NCBI GenBank assembly: GCA_001298575.1 | Contig: LJCV01000099.1 | Span: 124,001-188,000, forward strand | DNA length: 64,000 nt | Reading direction: 5' to 3' | DNA from: Actinobacteria bacterium OK074 | GTDB lineage: Bacteria > Actinomycetota > Actinomycetes > Streptomycetales > Streptomycetaceae | In this document: piece by piece, positions 1 through 8,610 of the stretch | Position numbering within the stretch: the first letter of the stretch is position 1 | Layout of the letters: each line of letters starts with the position of its first letter | Notes under the pieces: model-generated | The model's database searches: none | What the model was told of the DNA's origin: nothing | The model's input: only the letters and a program-made list of their open reading frames with translations | Position numbers and translations under genes: made by a program

Positions 1-1213
1 GCGCCTCGTCGAGCCGGGCCAGCGCGTGCGCCCGGTCCAAGCCGTACGCGATCACCTTGGCGAGCATCGGGTCGTACGCCGTGCTCACCTCCGTGCCGGT
101 CTCCACCCAGCCGTCCACGCGGACGCCCGCCGGGAACTCCACCCGCGTCAACAGGCCCGCGCTGGGCCGGTGTTCACGGCTGGGGTCCTCGGCGTACACG
201 CGGGCCTCGACGGCGTGGCCGCGGGGCGGGCCCGGGTCGCGTACGACGTCCGGCTCGCCCTGGGCCAGCTTCAGCATCCAGGCGACGAGATCGACGCCGT
301 AGACCTCCTCCGTCACCGGATGTTCCACCTGGAGGCGGGTGTTGACCTCCAGGAAGTACGCCTCCTCGCGGGCGGCGTCGTAGACGAACTCGACGGTTCC
401 GGCGGAGCGGTAGCCGACCGAGGCGCACAAGTCGCGGGCCGAGCGCGCCAGTTGCTCGCGGACGTGCGGGGGCAGGCCCGGTGCGGGGGCCTCCTCCACC
501 ACCTTCTGGTTGCGGCGTTGCAGGGAGCAGTCGCGGTCGCCGAAGGTGACGACCCTGCCCGCGCCGTCGCCGAAGACCTGCACCTCGACGTGGCGGGCGC
601 GCTCCACCAGGCGTTCCAGGAAGACCCCGGCCGAGGAGAAGGAGGCGGCGGCCACGCGCTGTACGCGGTCCCAGGCGTCCGTGAGTTCGGCGGCGTCGCG
701 GCAGGCCGACATGCCGATGCCGCCGCCCCCGCCGGTCGCCTTGAGCATCACCGGGTAGCCGATGCCGGCCGCCGCCGCGAGCGCCTCGTCCAGCGACGGC
801 AGCAGGTCCGTGCCCGGCGCCAGCGGCACCCCCGCCGCCTGCGCCGCAGCGCGGGCCGTGTGCTTCGCGCCGAACAGCTCCAGCTGCTCCGGCGTCGGGC
901 CGACGAACACGATGCCCGCGTCCTCGCAGCGGCGCGCGAAGGCCGCGTCCTCGGAGAGGAAGCCGTAGCCCGGGTGGATCGCCCCGGCGCCGGTGTCCTT
1001 GGCTGCCTTGAGCACCAACTCGGCGTCCAGGTACGACTCCTTGGCGGGCGCCGGGCCCAGCCGTACCGCCTCGTCGGCGAGCCGGACGTGCGGGGCCGAG
1101 CGGTCCGGGTCGGAGTACACCGCGACCGTGCGCAGGCCGAGTTCGCGGGCGGTGCGCAGGATGCGGACGGCTATCTCGCCCCGGTTGGCGACCAGGAGGG
1201 TGTCGAAGCTCAT
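1..1213 (-). CDS. Urea or guanidine carboxylase, biotin carboxylase part (partial, 3' end outside window)
   Basis: Carboxylates urea or guanidine using ATP, bicarbonate and biotin; the product would be passed to a deiminase and/or allophanate hydrolase. About 404 N-terminal residues are readable and the gene runs off the window start. The protein opens with MSFDTLLVANRGEIAVR, has the ATP-grasp glycine loop KATGGGGGIGM near residue 158 and the catalytic stretch EVNTRLQVEHP near residue 289, as in biotin carboxylases. The start ATG overlaps the stop of the upstream gene by four bases (ATGA), indicating translational coupling. The N-terminal domain alone could also be an acyl-CoA carboxylase. 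The two upstream genes of the urea-carboxylase-associated family are what argue for urea or guanidine. The carboxyltransferase and biotinyl domains are not visible. Confidence 0.85.
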   Translation of the reverse strand, partial: MSFDTLLVANRGEIAVRILRTARELGLRTVAVYSDPDRSAPHVRLADEAVRLGPAPAKESYLDAELVLKAAKDTGAGAIHPGYGFLSEDAAFARRCEDAGIVFVGPTPEQLELFGAKHTARAAAQAAGVPLAPGTDLLPSLDEALAAAAGIGYPVMLKATGGGGGIGMSACRDAAELTDAWDRVQRVAAASFSSAGVFLERLVERARHVEVQVFGDGAGRVVTFGDRDCSLQRRNQKVVEEAPAPGLPPHVREQLARSARDLCASVGYRSAGTVEFVYDAAREEAYFLEVNTRLQVEHPVTEEVYGVDLVAWMLKLAQGEPDVVRDPGPPRGHAVEARVYAEDPSREHRPSAGLLTRVEFPAGVRVDGWVETGTEVSTAYDPMLAKVIAYGLDRAHALARLDEA

Positions 1214-1908
1214 GCGGCATCCCCGGAGTTGGCGTCTCCGGAGCCGGCGTCCCCGGAGTCGGCATCCCCCGTGCCGTCGGCCCCGGTGACCGTCATCCGT
1301 ACGGCCGTTGGGTCGAAGCCGTTGCAAGGGTTGTTGATCTGGGGGCAGTTGGAGACCAGCACCAGCACGTCCCGCTCGGCGCGCAGCGCCAGCGACAGGC
1401 CCGGCGCCGAGATGCCGTCGACGATGCCGAGGGTGCCGTCCTTCTCCACCGGCACGTTCATGTACCAGTTGATGTTGGAGACCAGGTCGCGCTTGCCGAG
1501 GCCGTACTTCGCGCCCTCCGCGAGGAAGTTGTCGACGCAGGCGTGCTGCGCGTACGTGTGGTGGCCGTAGCGCAGGGTGTTCGACTCCTTGGAGCAGGCG
1601 CCGCCGACCGTGTCGTGGCGGCCTACGTCGTCCGAGACCACGGTCATCAGCGGGGTGTGCTCGTTCGACAGCAGCACACTGCCGGTGGTCAGGAAGATGT
1701 TGCCCTGCGCGTGGATCGTGTCGGGCGCGCTGTAGCGCACGGCCGTGTCGTGGGCGTCGTAGACGAGGAAGTCGACGGCCTGGTTGCCGTGCAGGTCGGT
1801 GACGGTGAGCGTCTCGCCCGCGCGGACGACGGCCGACCAGGCGGCGCGGGCGGGAACGACGGTCGTGCTCATGCGGGTCTCCTCGGCGGATGCGGTCCCG
1901 GTGCTCAT
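1210..1908 (-). CDS. Urea carboxylase-associated family protein, second subunit (candidate carboxyguanidine deiminase subunit)
   Basis: A 232-residue protein of the urea carboxylase-associated family (DUF1989). In bacteria that degrade guanidine, paired proteins of this family form carboxyguanidine deiminase, acting between guanidine carboxylase and allophanate hydrolase; assigning that role here is inference. Typical family segments are visible, such as DLHGNQAVDFLVYDA and SNCPQINNPCNGFDPT with conserved cysteines. I chose the ATG at 1908 because it overlaps the upstream stop as ATGA; a second ATG twelve codons later (1872) is possible. The C-terminus ends in a low-complexity run of repeated GDADSGD-like units, unlike the rest of the protein. 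It sits in the middle of a three-gene coupled operon. Confidence 0.85.
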   Translation of the reverse strand: MSTGTASAEETRMSTTVVPARAAWSAVVRAGETLTVTDLHGNQAVDFLVYDAHDTAVRYSAPDTIHAQGNIFLTTGSVLLSNEHTPLMTVVSDDVGRHDTVGGACSKESNTLRYGHHTYAQHACVDNFLAEGAKYGLGKRDLVSNINWYMNVPVEKDGTLGIVDGISAPGLSLALRAERDVLVLVSNCPQINNPCNGFDPTAVRMTVTGADGTGDADSGDAGSGDANSGDAA

Positions 1909-2729
1909 GCGAGCCCCCTCGCGGCAAGGAATTCGGCGGTGTTCAGGAAGGCGCGGCGGCCCTCGGGGGTCGCCTCCCACAGCGGGTCGCCGGGCGCGGT
2001 CGGCGCGGCCCGCCAGGCGAGCACCTCCAGCGGGGTGCTGACGTACTCGGGGCGGGGATCGGCCGGATGCGGCACGTTCGCGATCAGTACCGTCACGTCC
2101 TGCTCGGCGCGCAGGGTGACGCTGCCGCCGGGGGCCGCCGAGCCGGTGAAGTCGAGGGAGCCGTCGTCGCGGATCTCCACGCCCTGGAAGAAGGAGAGGG
2201 ACGGCGGCAGATCGCGGGGCTCCAGGCCGTTCTTCGCCGCCGCGAGCTTGAACAGCTCGCGTCCGGCGGGAGATTGGGACTGCGGGGTGCCGTCGCCGTA
2301 GCGCTCGGTGTTGCGGACGAGGGTGGAGGTGCCGCACAGCGCGTCGTGGCGCCGGGCGGTGTCGGCGACGACCGAGGCGAGCACGCGGCCCTGGTCGGAC
2401 AGGAGCAACTGGCCCTCGCCGAGGTAGGCGTTCCACTGGACCTTGACGGTGTCGGCGACGTTCAGCCGCTCCCAGGGGCGGCCGTCGGCGTACAGCAGCA
2501 GGTGGGCGCAGGCGTCGCCGCGCAGGTCGGTCAGGCGCAGTTCGGTGCCGCGGGCCAGTACGCGGTGCGTGTAGTTGCCGCCCGCGACCGTCTCCGCCCA
2601 CACCAGGTGGCCCGCCTCGCACGGTGGCGTCGGCCAGTCGCCGGCCGGGACGACGGGCATGGCCTCGGCGCGGGTGCCCTCCTGGGCGCGGGCATGGGCG
2701 CGGGCTCCGTACGTGGTCGCTGTCGCCAT
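1905..2729 (-). CDS. Urea carboxylase-associated family protein, first subunit (candidate carboxyguanidine deiminase subunit)
   Basis: A 274-residue paralogue of the downstream gene and the first gene of the operon. It shares the family pattern: DLRGDACAHLLLYADGRPWE in the N-terminal half and LIANVPHPADPRPEY near the C-terminus. By family precedent the two proteins work as a heteromeric deiminase on carboxyguanidine, but neither substrate nor activity can be proven from sequence. The ATG at 2729 is preceded by a GGAGG ribosome-binding site about 6 bases upstream. The stop overlaps the next start by four bases. The gene is divergent from a TetR regulator, with a near-perfect palindrome between them (2797-2816), so repression by that regulator is likely. 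Confidence 0.85.
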   Translation of the reverse strand: MATATTYGARAHARAQEGTRAEAMPVVPAGDWPTPPCEAGHLVWAETVAGGNYTHRVLARGTELRLTDLRGDACAHLLLYADGRPWERLNVADTVKVQWNAYLGEGQLLLSDQGRVLASVVADTARRHDALCGTSTLVRNTERYGDGTPQSQSPAGRELFKLAAAKNGLEPRDLPPSLSFFQGVEIRDDGSLDFTGSAAPGGSVTLRAEQDVTVLIANVPHPADPRPEYVSTPLEVLAWRAAPTAPGDPLWEATPEGRRAFLNTAEFLAARGLA

Positions 2730-2796
2730 CGCGGGACCTCCGGGTCCGGGTTCGCGGGGGCGCCGCCGCGGCTGCGCGGCCGTGCCCCTGTCGCCA

Positions 2797-2816
2797 TTTC
2801 TATCGCTCGACAGAAA
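2797..2816. promoter_or_regulatory. Candidate TetR operator (20-bp palindrome)
   Basis: The sequence TTTCTATCGCTCGACAGAAA is an inverted repeat with one mismatch per arm (TTTCTATCG against TTTCTGTCG). It lies between the divergent TetR gene and the carboxylase-associated operon, 68 bp from the operon start. Two close relatives of it occur side by side upstream of the APC permease (11960-11999). The location and the shared symmetric motif make it the likely binding site of the adjacent TetR protein; this is inference. Confidence 0.65.
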
Positions 2817-2917
2817 TTAGGCGCGGGGCGGGTCACCGGCGTTGCCGGGCGGTTGCGGACCGGTTACCGGGTGCTCACCGAGATCGCGGTACGGGGCCGT
2901 GTGCGAGGATCGAACAC

Positions 2918-3544
2918 ATGGGAACCGGTGGCGCACGACGGGTCGGCAGGCCGCGGGCCGAGCAGCGGCCGGACAGCGGTCTCGCGCCGCGCGACGAACT
3001 CCTCGCCGCCGCCGCCGAGTTGTTCACCGTCCAGGGGTACGGCGCCACGACCACGCGGGCCGTCGCCGAGCGGGCCGGGATGCGCCAGGCGTCCATGTAC
3101 CACTACGTCTCCGGCAAGGAGGAGCTGCTCGCCCAGCTCCTGGAGTCCACGGTCACGCCCTCGCTGGCGTACGCCCGTGAGCTGCTCGCCGACGACGCGG
3201 CGAGCGCCGAGGGCCGGCTGTGGGAGCTGTGCCGGGCCGACGTCGAGCTGCTGTGCGGCGGACCGCACAACCTCGGGGGGCTGTACCTGCTGCCCGAGGT
3301 GCGCTCCGAACGCTTCGCCGGGTTCCGTGCCGTACGGGCCGAACTCAAGGACGCCTACCGGCAGTTGATCGCCGCCACGGCGGCGGGCGGGGCGCTGGTG
3401 AAGAGCGATCTCGATCTGCGCACCGACCTCGTCTTCGGGCTGATCGAAGGTGTCATCCTCGTCCATCGCTCCGACCCCGAGCGGCCCGTCTCGGCGTTCG
3501 CGGAGGCGACGGCGGACGCCGCGCTGCGCATCGCCGGGGTCTGA
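2918..3544 (+). CDS. TetR/AcrR family transcriptional regulator
   Basis: A 208-residue DNA-binding repressor. The N-terminal helix-turn-helix spans roughly residues 25-70 and is clear from RDELLAAAAELFTVQGYGAT, followed by the recognition region RAVAERAGMRQASMYHYVSGKEELL. The C-terminal ligand domain is unassigned. The ATG at 2918 gives the usual TetR length with a short basic N-terminus; longer in-frame extensions would run back across the intergenic operator. It is divergent from the carboxylase operon, which fits local repression and autoregulation through 2797-2816. The ligand could be urea, guanidine or a derivative; nothing in the sequence shows which. Confidence 0.88.
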   Translation: MGTGGARRVGRPRAEQRPDSGLAPRDELLAAAAELFTVQGYGATTTRAVAERAGMRQASMYHYVSGKEELLAQLLESTVTPSLAYARELLADDAASAEGRLWELCRADVELLCGGPHNLGGLYLLPEVRSERFAGFRAVRAELKDAYRQLIAATAAGGALVKSDLDLRTDLVFGLIEGVILVHRSDPERPVSAFAEATADAALRIAGV

Positions 3545-3948
3545 CGGCAGGTCCTCCGGGACCTCTCCAAAGCCCTTCCCGGGACCCCGCCGAAGCCTCT
3601 CCCGGGGCCTCTCTGGAACCCCTTGGGGTCTCTCTGGAACCCCTCCCGCCCCGTCACCGCACCGGTTTCGCACACCCGTACACCGTCACCAAACGTGTTC
3701 GAGCAAACGCGTGGCGTGCAAATAAAGCTGAGCGTACTCCTCTTGCGCGGGTGGTTTCAGGCGCTCGTCGAATATGACACGGCGATGATCCGGTCGGACT
3801 AAGCTCGCCCGCGGCGCACCGAGTTGAGGTGAAATCGTGCGCCTGTTCCCAAAAATACCGAAGGTCCAGAGGAATCCCCCGCGTTTGTCAGCAAACGCCC
3901 CCTCGACACCTCCCCATACCCCCAGCCGATTCGTCTCAAAGGGCATAC
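3545..3948. other. Intergenic region upstream of the conservon, with short repeats and a leader hairpin
   Basis: A 404-bp gap between the TetR gene and cvnA. Near the TetR end there are two exact 15-bp copies of CTCTCTGGAACCCCT at 3609-3623 and 3630-3644 (period 21), with the small hairpin ACCCC-TT-GGGGT between them. Closer to cvnA is a perfect 7-bp hairpin GCGTTTG-TCAG-CAAACGC at 3881-3898, about 50 bases before the start and probably in the mRNA leader. I see no convincing -35/-10 pair and no gene. Confidence 0.5.
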
Positions 3949-5583
3949 ATGGTGAGTGTTCAATCGCCCCCCGGTGACCGTGAACTTCCCTACGCGCGCG
4001 TGCTGTTGCTCCCGGCCATAGTGATGGCCGCGGTGACCGGGGCCGCCGTCGCCGTGGTGACGGCACCGGCCCGGGTCGCCGTCGGCTGGTGCGGAGGCAT
4101 CGCGACGCTGCTGGTCATCGCCGTCGGCGCGGAAGCCGTGCGCCGCGGCCGTGTCACCCGCCGGGTGCGTGCCGAACTCGGGCACCGCACGGCCCACTTG
4201 GAGGAGCGCCTGCTCGTGCACGAGCACGAGTGGTGGCGCTTCGACGCCGAGATCCTGCCCGCCGCACTGCGCGGCCTCAAGGCCGGAGTGTCCCCCGAAG
4301 AGGTGATGCGCACAGTCGTCGACGGACACCCCGAATGGCGCGAACTCCCCGACTCCCAGCGCGCGGTGCTCACACAGATGCTCAAGGCGATGGACTACGA
4401 GGACGCCCGGCTCGACTCCGCGCAGCGCTCCTTCGTCAACATCGCCCGCCGGATCCAGGCGATCGTCCACCAGCAGAACAAGGAACTCCGCGAGATGGAG
4501 GAGGACCACGGCCGCAACCCCGAGGTCTTCGACGACCTGCTGCGCATCGACCACGGCACCGCGCTGATCGGCCGCCTCGCCGACTCCGTGGCCGTACTCG
4601 GCGGCGGCCGTCCCGGCCGCCAGTGGCCCAAACCGGTGCCGCTGTACAGCGTGCTGCGCGGCGCCATGTCCCGCATCCTGGAGTACCGGCGCATCGACCT
4701 GCACTCCATCGCCAAGGTCAACGTCAAGGGCACCTGCGTCGAGCCGGTCATCCACGCCGCCGCCGAACTCCTCGACAACGCCACCCGCTACTCCCCGCCG
4801 CACACCAAGGTGCACGTCACCGCCGTCGAGGTGCAGACCGGCATCGCCATCGAGATCGAGGACGGCGGCGTCAGCCTCAGCGAGGACAGCCGCGCCCGCG
4901 TCGAGAAGATGCTGGAGGACGCCAAGCGCGGCCAGGACCTCCAGGTGCTCGGCGAGAGCCCCCGCCTCGGCCTCGCGGTCGTCGGCCGCCTCTCCACCGC
5001 GTACAAGATGCAGATCTCACTGCGCCAGTCCGCGTACGGCGGCGTCCGCGCGGTGCTGATCGTGCCGCACAACATGTTCACCTCCGAGGCCGCCCCCGGG
5101 CTCGCCCACGGCATCGGCGCGGCCTCCGTGCCCACCATGGACACCGACGGCGTCGAGGCCCCCGACCGCAAGGCGAAGAAGCGCAAGCCGACCACCGGCC
5201 CCCGCATCCCCGCGCAGCTCATGGAGGACGACGTCCCCGTGGTCACGGAGTGGACGCCCAACGGTCTGCCCCAGCGCCGCAGCCGCGCGACGATCCCGAT
5301 CACCGACCGCATCCGCGCCGCCTACGCCGCCAAGTACGCCGAGGAGGAGGCCGAGGCAGCCCGCGCAGCCGCCGGCGAACCCGAACCGGAGCTCGAACCC
5401 GAGCCCGTACCGGAGAAGAAGGAACGCGAACCCGGCCTGTGGGTCGAGGCGTTCATGAACGGGCTCAAGAGCGACCCGGACCCCGACGCCTTCACCCAGC
5501 CCCCGGCCGGCCACCCGCACGCAATGACCACGAACAACGAGTCGGGCCACAGCGGCGCCGACGACGAGGGGGACCTCACGTGA
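3949..5583 (+). CDS. cvnA: Conservon sensor protein CvnA (membrane-bound, histidine-kinase-like ATPase)
   Basis: First gene of a conservon, 544 residues. Conservon A proteins are membrane sensors that work with a roadblock protein, a DUF742 protein and a Ras-like GTPase at the membrane. Two hydrophobic segments lie at the N-terminus (about residues 15-37 and 43-62). The middle is helical. The HATPase domain shows the N box ELLDNATRYSPP, the G1-like EDGGVSL and the later SPRLGLAVVGRLS. The last 120 residues are charged and low complexity, with an E/P-rich run. The ATG at 3949 follows AAAGGG at a good distance; an upstream GTG at 3829 in the same frame would add 40 residues without a hydrophobic signal. 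The stop overlaps the cvnB start (GTGA). The order matches the rarABCDE conservon. Confidence 0.9.
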   Translation: MVSVQSPPGDRELPYARVLLLPAIVMAAVTGAAVAVVTAPARVAVGWCGGIATLLVIAVGAEAVRRGRVTRRVRAELGHRTAHLEERLLVHEHEWWRFDAEILPAALRGLKAGVSPEEVMRTVVDGHPEWRELPDSQRAVLTQMLKAMDYEDARLDSAQRSFVNIARRIQAIVHQQNKELREMEEDHGRNPEVFDDLLRIDHGTALIGRLADSVAVLGGGRPGRQWPKPVPLYSVLRGAMSRILEYRRIDLHSIAKVNVKGTCVEPVIHAAAELLDNATRYSPPHTKVHVTAVEVQTGIAIEIEDGGVSLSEDSRARVEKMLEDAKRGQDLQVLGESPRLGLAVVGRLSTAYKMQISLRQSAYGGVRAVLIVPHNMFTSEAAPGLAHGIGAASVPTMDTDGVEAPDRKAKKRKPTTGPRIPAQLMEDDVPVVTEWTPNGLPQRRSRATIPITDRIRAAYAAKYAEEEAEAARAAAGEPEPELEPEPVPEKKEREPGLWVEAFMNGLKSDPDPDAFTQPPAGHPHAMTTNNESGHSGADDEGDLT

Positions 5584-5987
5584 TCCAGCAGCGAGCCAAC
5601 TTCGACTGGATGCTCAAGGAGCTCGCCGACGGAGTACCGGGCGTACAACAGATCGTCGTCCTGTCCGCGGACGGCCTGCGCATCGCCCGCTACGGCGGCG
5701 ACCCCGACGCCGCCGACCGCGTCGCCGCCGCCTGCGCCGGACTCCAGAGCCTGGCCGGCGCCGTCGCGGGCGAGATCGACGACAGCGACGGCCGTATGCG
5801 GATGGTGATCATCGAGATCGACGGCGGCTACTTCTACCTGATGGCCGCGGGCGCCAACGCCTACCTCGCGGTCCTCTCCGACGTCACCGCCGAACCCGGG
5901 CTGATGAGCAACCGGATGCGCGACCTCGTCGTCCGCATCGGCGCTCACCTCACCAGCCCGCCGCGGCGCAACGGGCAGACCGTATGA
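5580..5987 (+). CDS. cvnB: Conservon roadblock/LC7 protein CvnB
   Basis: A 135-residue protein with the roadblock/LC7 fold, as in MglB-type regulators of small GTPases. The body has the typical strand-helix pattern, beginning with the helix FDWMLKELADGVPGV and the strands QIVVLSADGLRIARYG and MVIIEIDGGYFYLMAAG. In conservons this subunit is thought to act on the GTPase encoded two genes downstream. The GTG start overlaps the cvnA stop (GTGA) and its own stop overlaps cvnC (ATGA), so it is translationally coupled on both sides. Confidence 0.92.
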   Translation: MIQQRANFDWMLKELADGVPGVQQIVVLSADGLRIARYGGDPDAADRVAAACAGLQSLAGAVAGEIDDSDGRMRMVIIEIDGGYFYLMAAGANAYLAVLSDVTAEPGLMSNRMRDLVVRIGAHLTSPPRRNGQTV

Positions 5988-6427
5988 CTCCTCCGAAACG
6001 CCAAAGGCGCTACCCCCGGCAGGACCCCCCGCCTCCGATCGCCCCGGTGCCCGCACCGGCAGGCGACCCGCAGGACGGCGGCCCCAAGGAGGGCGAGGGA
6101 CGCAACCCCGAGCGGCTCTACATCCTCACCGGCGCCACCGACAACGGCGAACGGGCCGCCATCGACCTGGTCACCCTGATCGTGGCCAAGGCGGCGGCGC
6201 CGCCCACCGTCCAGCCCGAACAGGCGGCCCTGATCCGGCTCTGCCAGGCACCCCTGTCGGTGGCCGAGATCTCGGCCTACCTACGGCTGCCGTTCAGCGT
6301 CGTGACCGTTCTGCTCACCGGCCTGCTGACCGCCGAACTCGTGCAGGCCCGCGCCCCGATCGCCCGGCAGGCGATGCCCGACCGTTCCCTCCTCGAAGCG
6401 GTGATGCATGGACTTCAACGCCTCTGA
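5984..6427 (+). CDS. cvnC: Conservon DUF742 protein CvnC
   Basis: A 147-residue DUF742 protein. The first 45 residues are proline-rich and basic. The conserved part begins near RLYILTGATDNGERAAIDLVTLIVA and continues with a winged-helix-like segment (LSVAEISAYLRLPFSVVTVLLTGLLTAELV), which is why these proteins are described as helix-turn-helix-like. The biochemical role is unknown; in conservons it joins the membrane complex with CvnA, B and D. The start overlaps cvnB by four bases, and its end overlaps the cvnD start by 20 bases, an unusually long overlap for this operon. Confidence 0.9.
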   Translation: MTPPKRQRRYPRQDPPPPIAPVPAPAGDPQDGGPKEGEGRNPERLYILTGATDNGERAAIDLVTLIVAKAAAPPTVQPEQAALIRLCQAPLSVAEISAYLRLPFSVVTVLLTGLLTAELVQARAPIARQAMPDRSLLEAVMHGLQRL

Positions 6428-7043
6428 CCCCCGCACCGGCCACCCCGTCACGGGCCCGCGGACCGAGGACCACCTTCCGCACACCGCGCAGGCCGCGGTG
6501 AAGATCGTGATCGTGGGCGGCTTCGGCGTCGGCAAGACCACCATGGTCGGTGCCGTCAGCGAGATCAGACCGCTGACCACCGAGGAGACCATGACCCAGG
6601 CCGGCATCGGCGTGGACGACAACTTCGGCTCCGACACCAAGACCGCCACCACCGTGGCCATGGACTTCGGCCGCATCAGCATCACCGACCAACTGGTGCT
6701 GTACCTGTTCGGCACCCCGGGACAGGAACGCTTCTGGTTCCTGTGGAACGGGCTGTTCGAGGGCGCGCTCGGCGCGGTCGTCCTCCTCGACACCAGGCGC
6801 CTGGAGGTCAGCTTCGACGTCATAGGACGGCTGGAGGAGCGCGGCGTGCCCTTCGTCGTCGCCGTCAACTCCTTCCCGGACGCGCCCCGTTACCCGCTCG
6901 ACGACCTGCGTACGGCGCTCGACCTGCCGCCGGAGGTCCCCATCGTGGAGTGCGACGCGCGCCGCCGGGCCTCCAGCCGGGACGTGCTGATGACCCTCAT
7001 GCACTTCCTGCACAAGCTGACGACGGCACGGCAGACGGTGTAG
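6408..7043 (+). CDS. cvnD: Conservon Ras-like GTPase CvnD
   Basis: A 211-residue small GTPase of the conservon/MglA-like group. The P-loop is GGFGVGKTT near residue 38, the switch region is the threonine-rich RPLTTEETM, and the G3 equivalent is LFGTPGQERF. The G4 position reads AVNSFPD, so the usual lysine of NKxD is a serine, as in other conservon GTPases. It is expected to cycle at the membrane with CvnA, B and C. The start lies inside the end of cvnC. Confidence 0.92.
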   Translation: MDFNASDPRTGHPVTGPRTEDHLPHTAQAAVKIVIVGGFGVGKTTMVGAVSEIRPLTTEETMTQAGIGVDDNFGSDTKTATTVAMDFGRISITDQLVLYLFGTPGQERFWFLWNGLFEGALGAVVLLDTRRLEVSFDVIGRLEERGVPFVVAVNSFPDAPRYPLDDLRTALDLPPEVPIVECDARRRASSRDVLMTLMHFLHKLTTARQTV

Positions 7044-7123
7044 CCGCCGCCTTCCGCGGTTCGTCTCCCTCAGTTCGCCAACTCCCCCGAAAACAGAACC
7101 AGTTCAGTTTCGGAGCGATGATC

Positions 7124-8584
7124 GTGACCCCAGAAACCCACTCCACGGCCAGCCCCACCGGCTGCCCCGCCCACGGCACCGGCACCGGACCCGGCGGCCG
7201 GCACCGCCTGTACGGACCCGAGGCCGGGGACCTGAGCGCCCTGTACGAGCAACTCCGCGCCGAACACGGCGCCGTCGCACCGGTGTTGCTGCACGACGAC
7301 GTACCGATGTGGATCGTGCTCGGCCACGGCGAGAACCTGCACATGGTGGGCACCCCCTCGCACTTCACCCGCGACAGCCGCATCTGGACCTCGCTGGCCA
7401 ACGGCGAGGTCCGGCCCGACCACCCGCTGCTGCCGCACATGGCCTGGCAGCCCATCTGCGCCTTCGCCGAGGGCGACGAACACCGCAGGCTGCGCGGCGC
7501 GGTCAACGGCGCCGTGTCCACCATCGACTTCCGCGCGCTGCGCCGCTACATCAACCGCAGCACGCAGCAACTCGTCAACCGCTTCTGCGAGGAGGGCCGT
7601 GCCGACCTCGTCGGACAGTTCGCCGAACACCTCCCGATGTCGGTGATGTGCGCGGTCATCGGCATGCCCGAGGAGTACAACGACCGCATCGTGCAGGCCG
7701 CCCGCGACATGCTCAAGGGCACCGAGACCGCGATCGCCAGCAACCAGTACATCGTCGACGCCCTCGGCCGCCTCACCGCCCGCCGCCGAGCCAAGCCCGA
7801 GGACGACTTCACCAGCCACCTCATCCGGCACCCCGCCGGACTCAACGACGACGAGATCCGCGAACACCTGCGGCTCGTCCTCATCGCCGCCTACGAGGCC
7901 ATCGCCAACCTCATCGCCAACGTACTGCGCGTGGTCCTCACCGACCCGCGCTTCCGTGCCCAGCTCAACGGCGGCCAGATGACGGTGCCCGAAGCGGTCG
8001 AGCAGTCCCTGTGGGACGAACCGCCGTTCAGCACCATCATGGGCTACTTCGCCAAGCAGGACACCGAGTTGGGCGGGCAGCGCATCAAACAGGGCGACGG
8101 GCTGCTGCTCGGCATGGCGCCGGGCAACGTCGACCCGCACGTCCGGCCCGACCTCGCCGCGAACATGCAGGGCAACCGGTCGCACCTCGCGTTCAGCGGC
8201 GGGCCGCACGAGTGCCCGGGGCAGGACATCGGGCGCACCATCGCCGACACGGGGGTCGACGCCCTGCTGATGCGGCTGCCCGACGTCGAACTCGACTGCG
8301 ACGAGTCCGAGTTGCGGTGGAACCAGTCGATCGCCTCGCGGCACCTGGTGGCGCTGCCGGTGCGGTTCGAGCCTTCGGCGCAGCAGGAGGTCACGTTGGA
8401 GCGGGGGTTGGGGGGTGTGCCGGTTCCCCGCGGGGGCTTGGCCGGTTCCGTGGGGGTGCCGGTGGCTGAGATGCGGGGTGACGTGGTGTCGCCTCGGCCG
8501 GTGGCGCCTGAGCGGGTGGTGGCCGCGCCTGCGGGGGTGGGTGGGATTTGGGGGCGGGTCTTGCGGTGGTGGCGAGGGGAGTGA
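7124..8584 (+). CDS. cvnE: Conservon-associated cytochrome P450, CYP157-like, lacking the ExxR motif
   Basis: The fifth conservon gene. The heme-binding motif FSGGPHECPG has its cysteine at residue 364. The I-helix reads IAAYEAIAN, so the usual acid-threonine pair ends in alanine. The K-helix has E-QSLW (residues 293-297) in place of ExxR. CYP157 enzymes of Streptomyces are the described exception with this sequence, so this is probably an intact CYP157 member and not a broken gene. The GTG at 7124 is preferred because GGAG lies 8 bases upstream; the ATG at 7118 would have a spacing of only 2. About 60 residues extend past the P450 fold and end in a tryptophan- and arginine-rich tail. Codon use in the last 190 bases is unusually G-rich. 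The substrate is unknown. Confidence 0.88.
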   Translation: MTPETHSTASPTGCPAHGTGTGPGGRHRLYGPEAGDLSALYEQLRAEHGAVAPVLLHDDVPMWIVLGHGENLHMVGTPSHFTRDSRIWTSLANGEVRPDHPLLPHMAWQPICAFAEGDEHRRLRGAVNGAVSTIDFRALRRYINRSTQQLVNRFCEEGRADLVGQFAEHLPMSVMCAVIGMPEEYNDRIVQAARDMLKGTETAIASNQYIVDALGRLTARRRAKPEDDFTSHLIRHPAGLNDDEIREHLRLVLIAAYEAIANLIANVLRVVLTDPRFRAQLNGGQMTVPEAVEQSLWDEPPFSTIMGYFAKQDTELGGQRIKQGDGLLLGMAPGNVDPHVRPDLAANMQGNRSHLAFSGGPHECPGQDIGRTIADTGVDALLMRLPDVELDCDESELRWNQSIASRHLVALPVRFEPSAQQEVTLERGLGGVPVPRGGLAGSVGVPVAEMRGDVVSPRPVAPERVVAAPAGVGGIWGRVLRWWRGE

Positions 8585-8610
8585 AGTGAGGGTTCGCGGG
8601 GGTCGGTTGT

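Noticed and set aside
3829..3948. Upstream GTG start for cvnA at 3829
   Set aside because: The extra 40 residues are not hydrophobic or conserved in type, and ATG 3949 has a good ribosome-binding site.
7124..8584. The P450 as a pseudogene because ExxR is absent
   Set aside because: The frame is intact, the heme motif is perfect, and CYP157 enzymes naturally have QSLW in place of ExxR.
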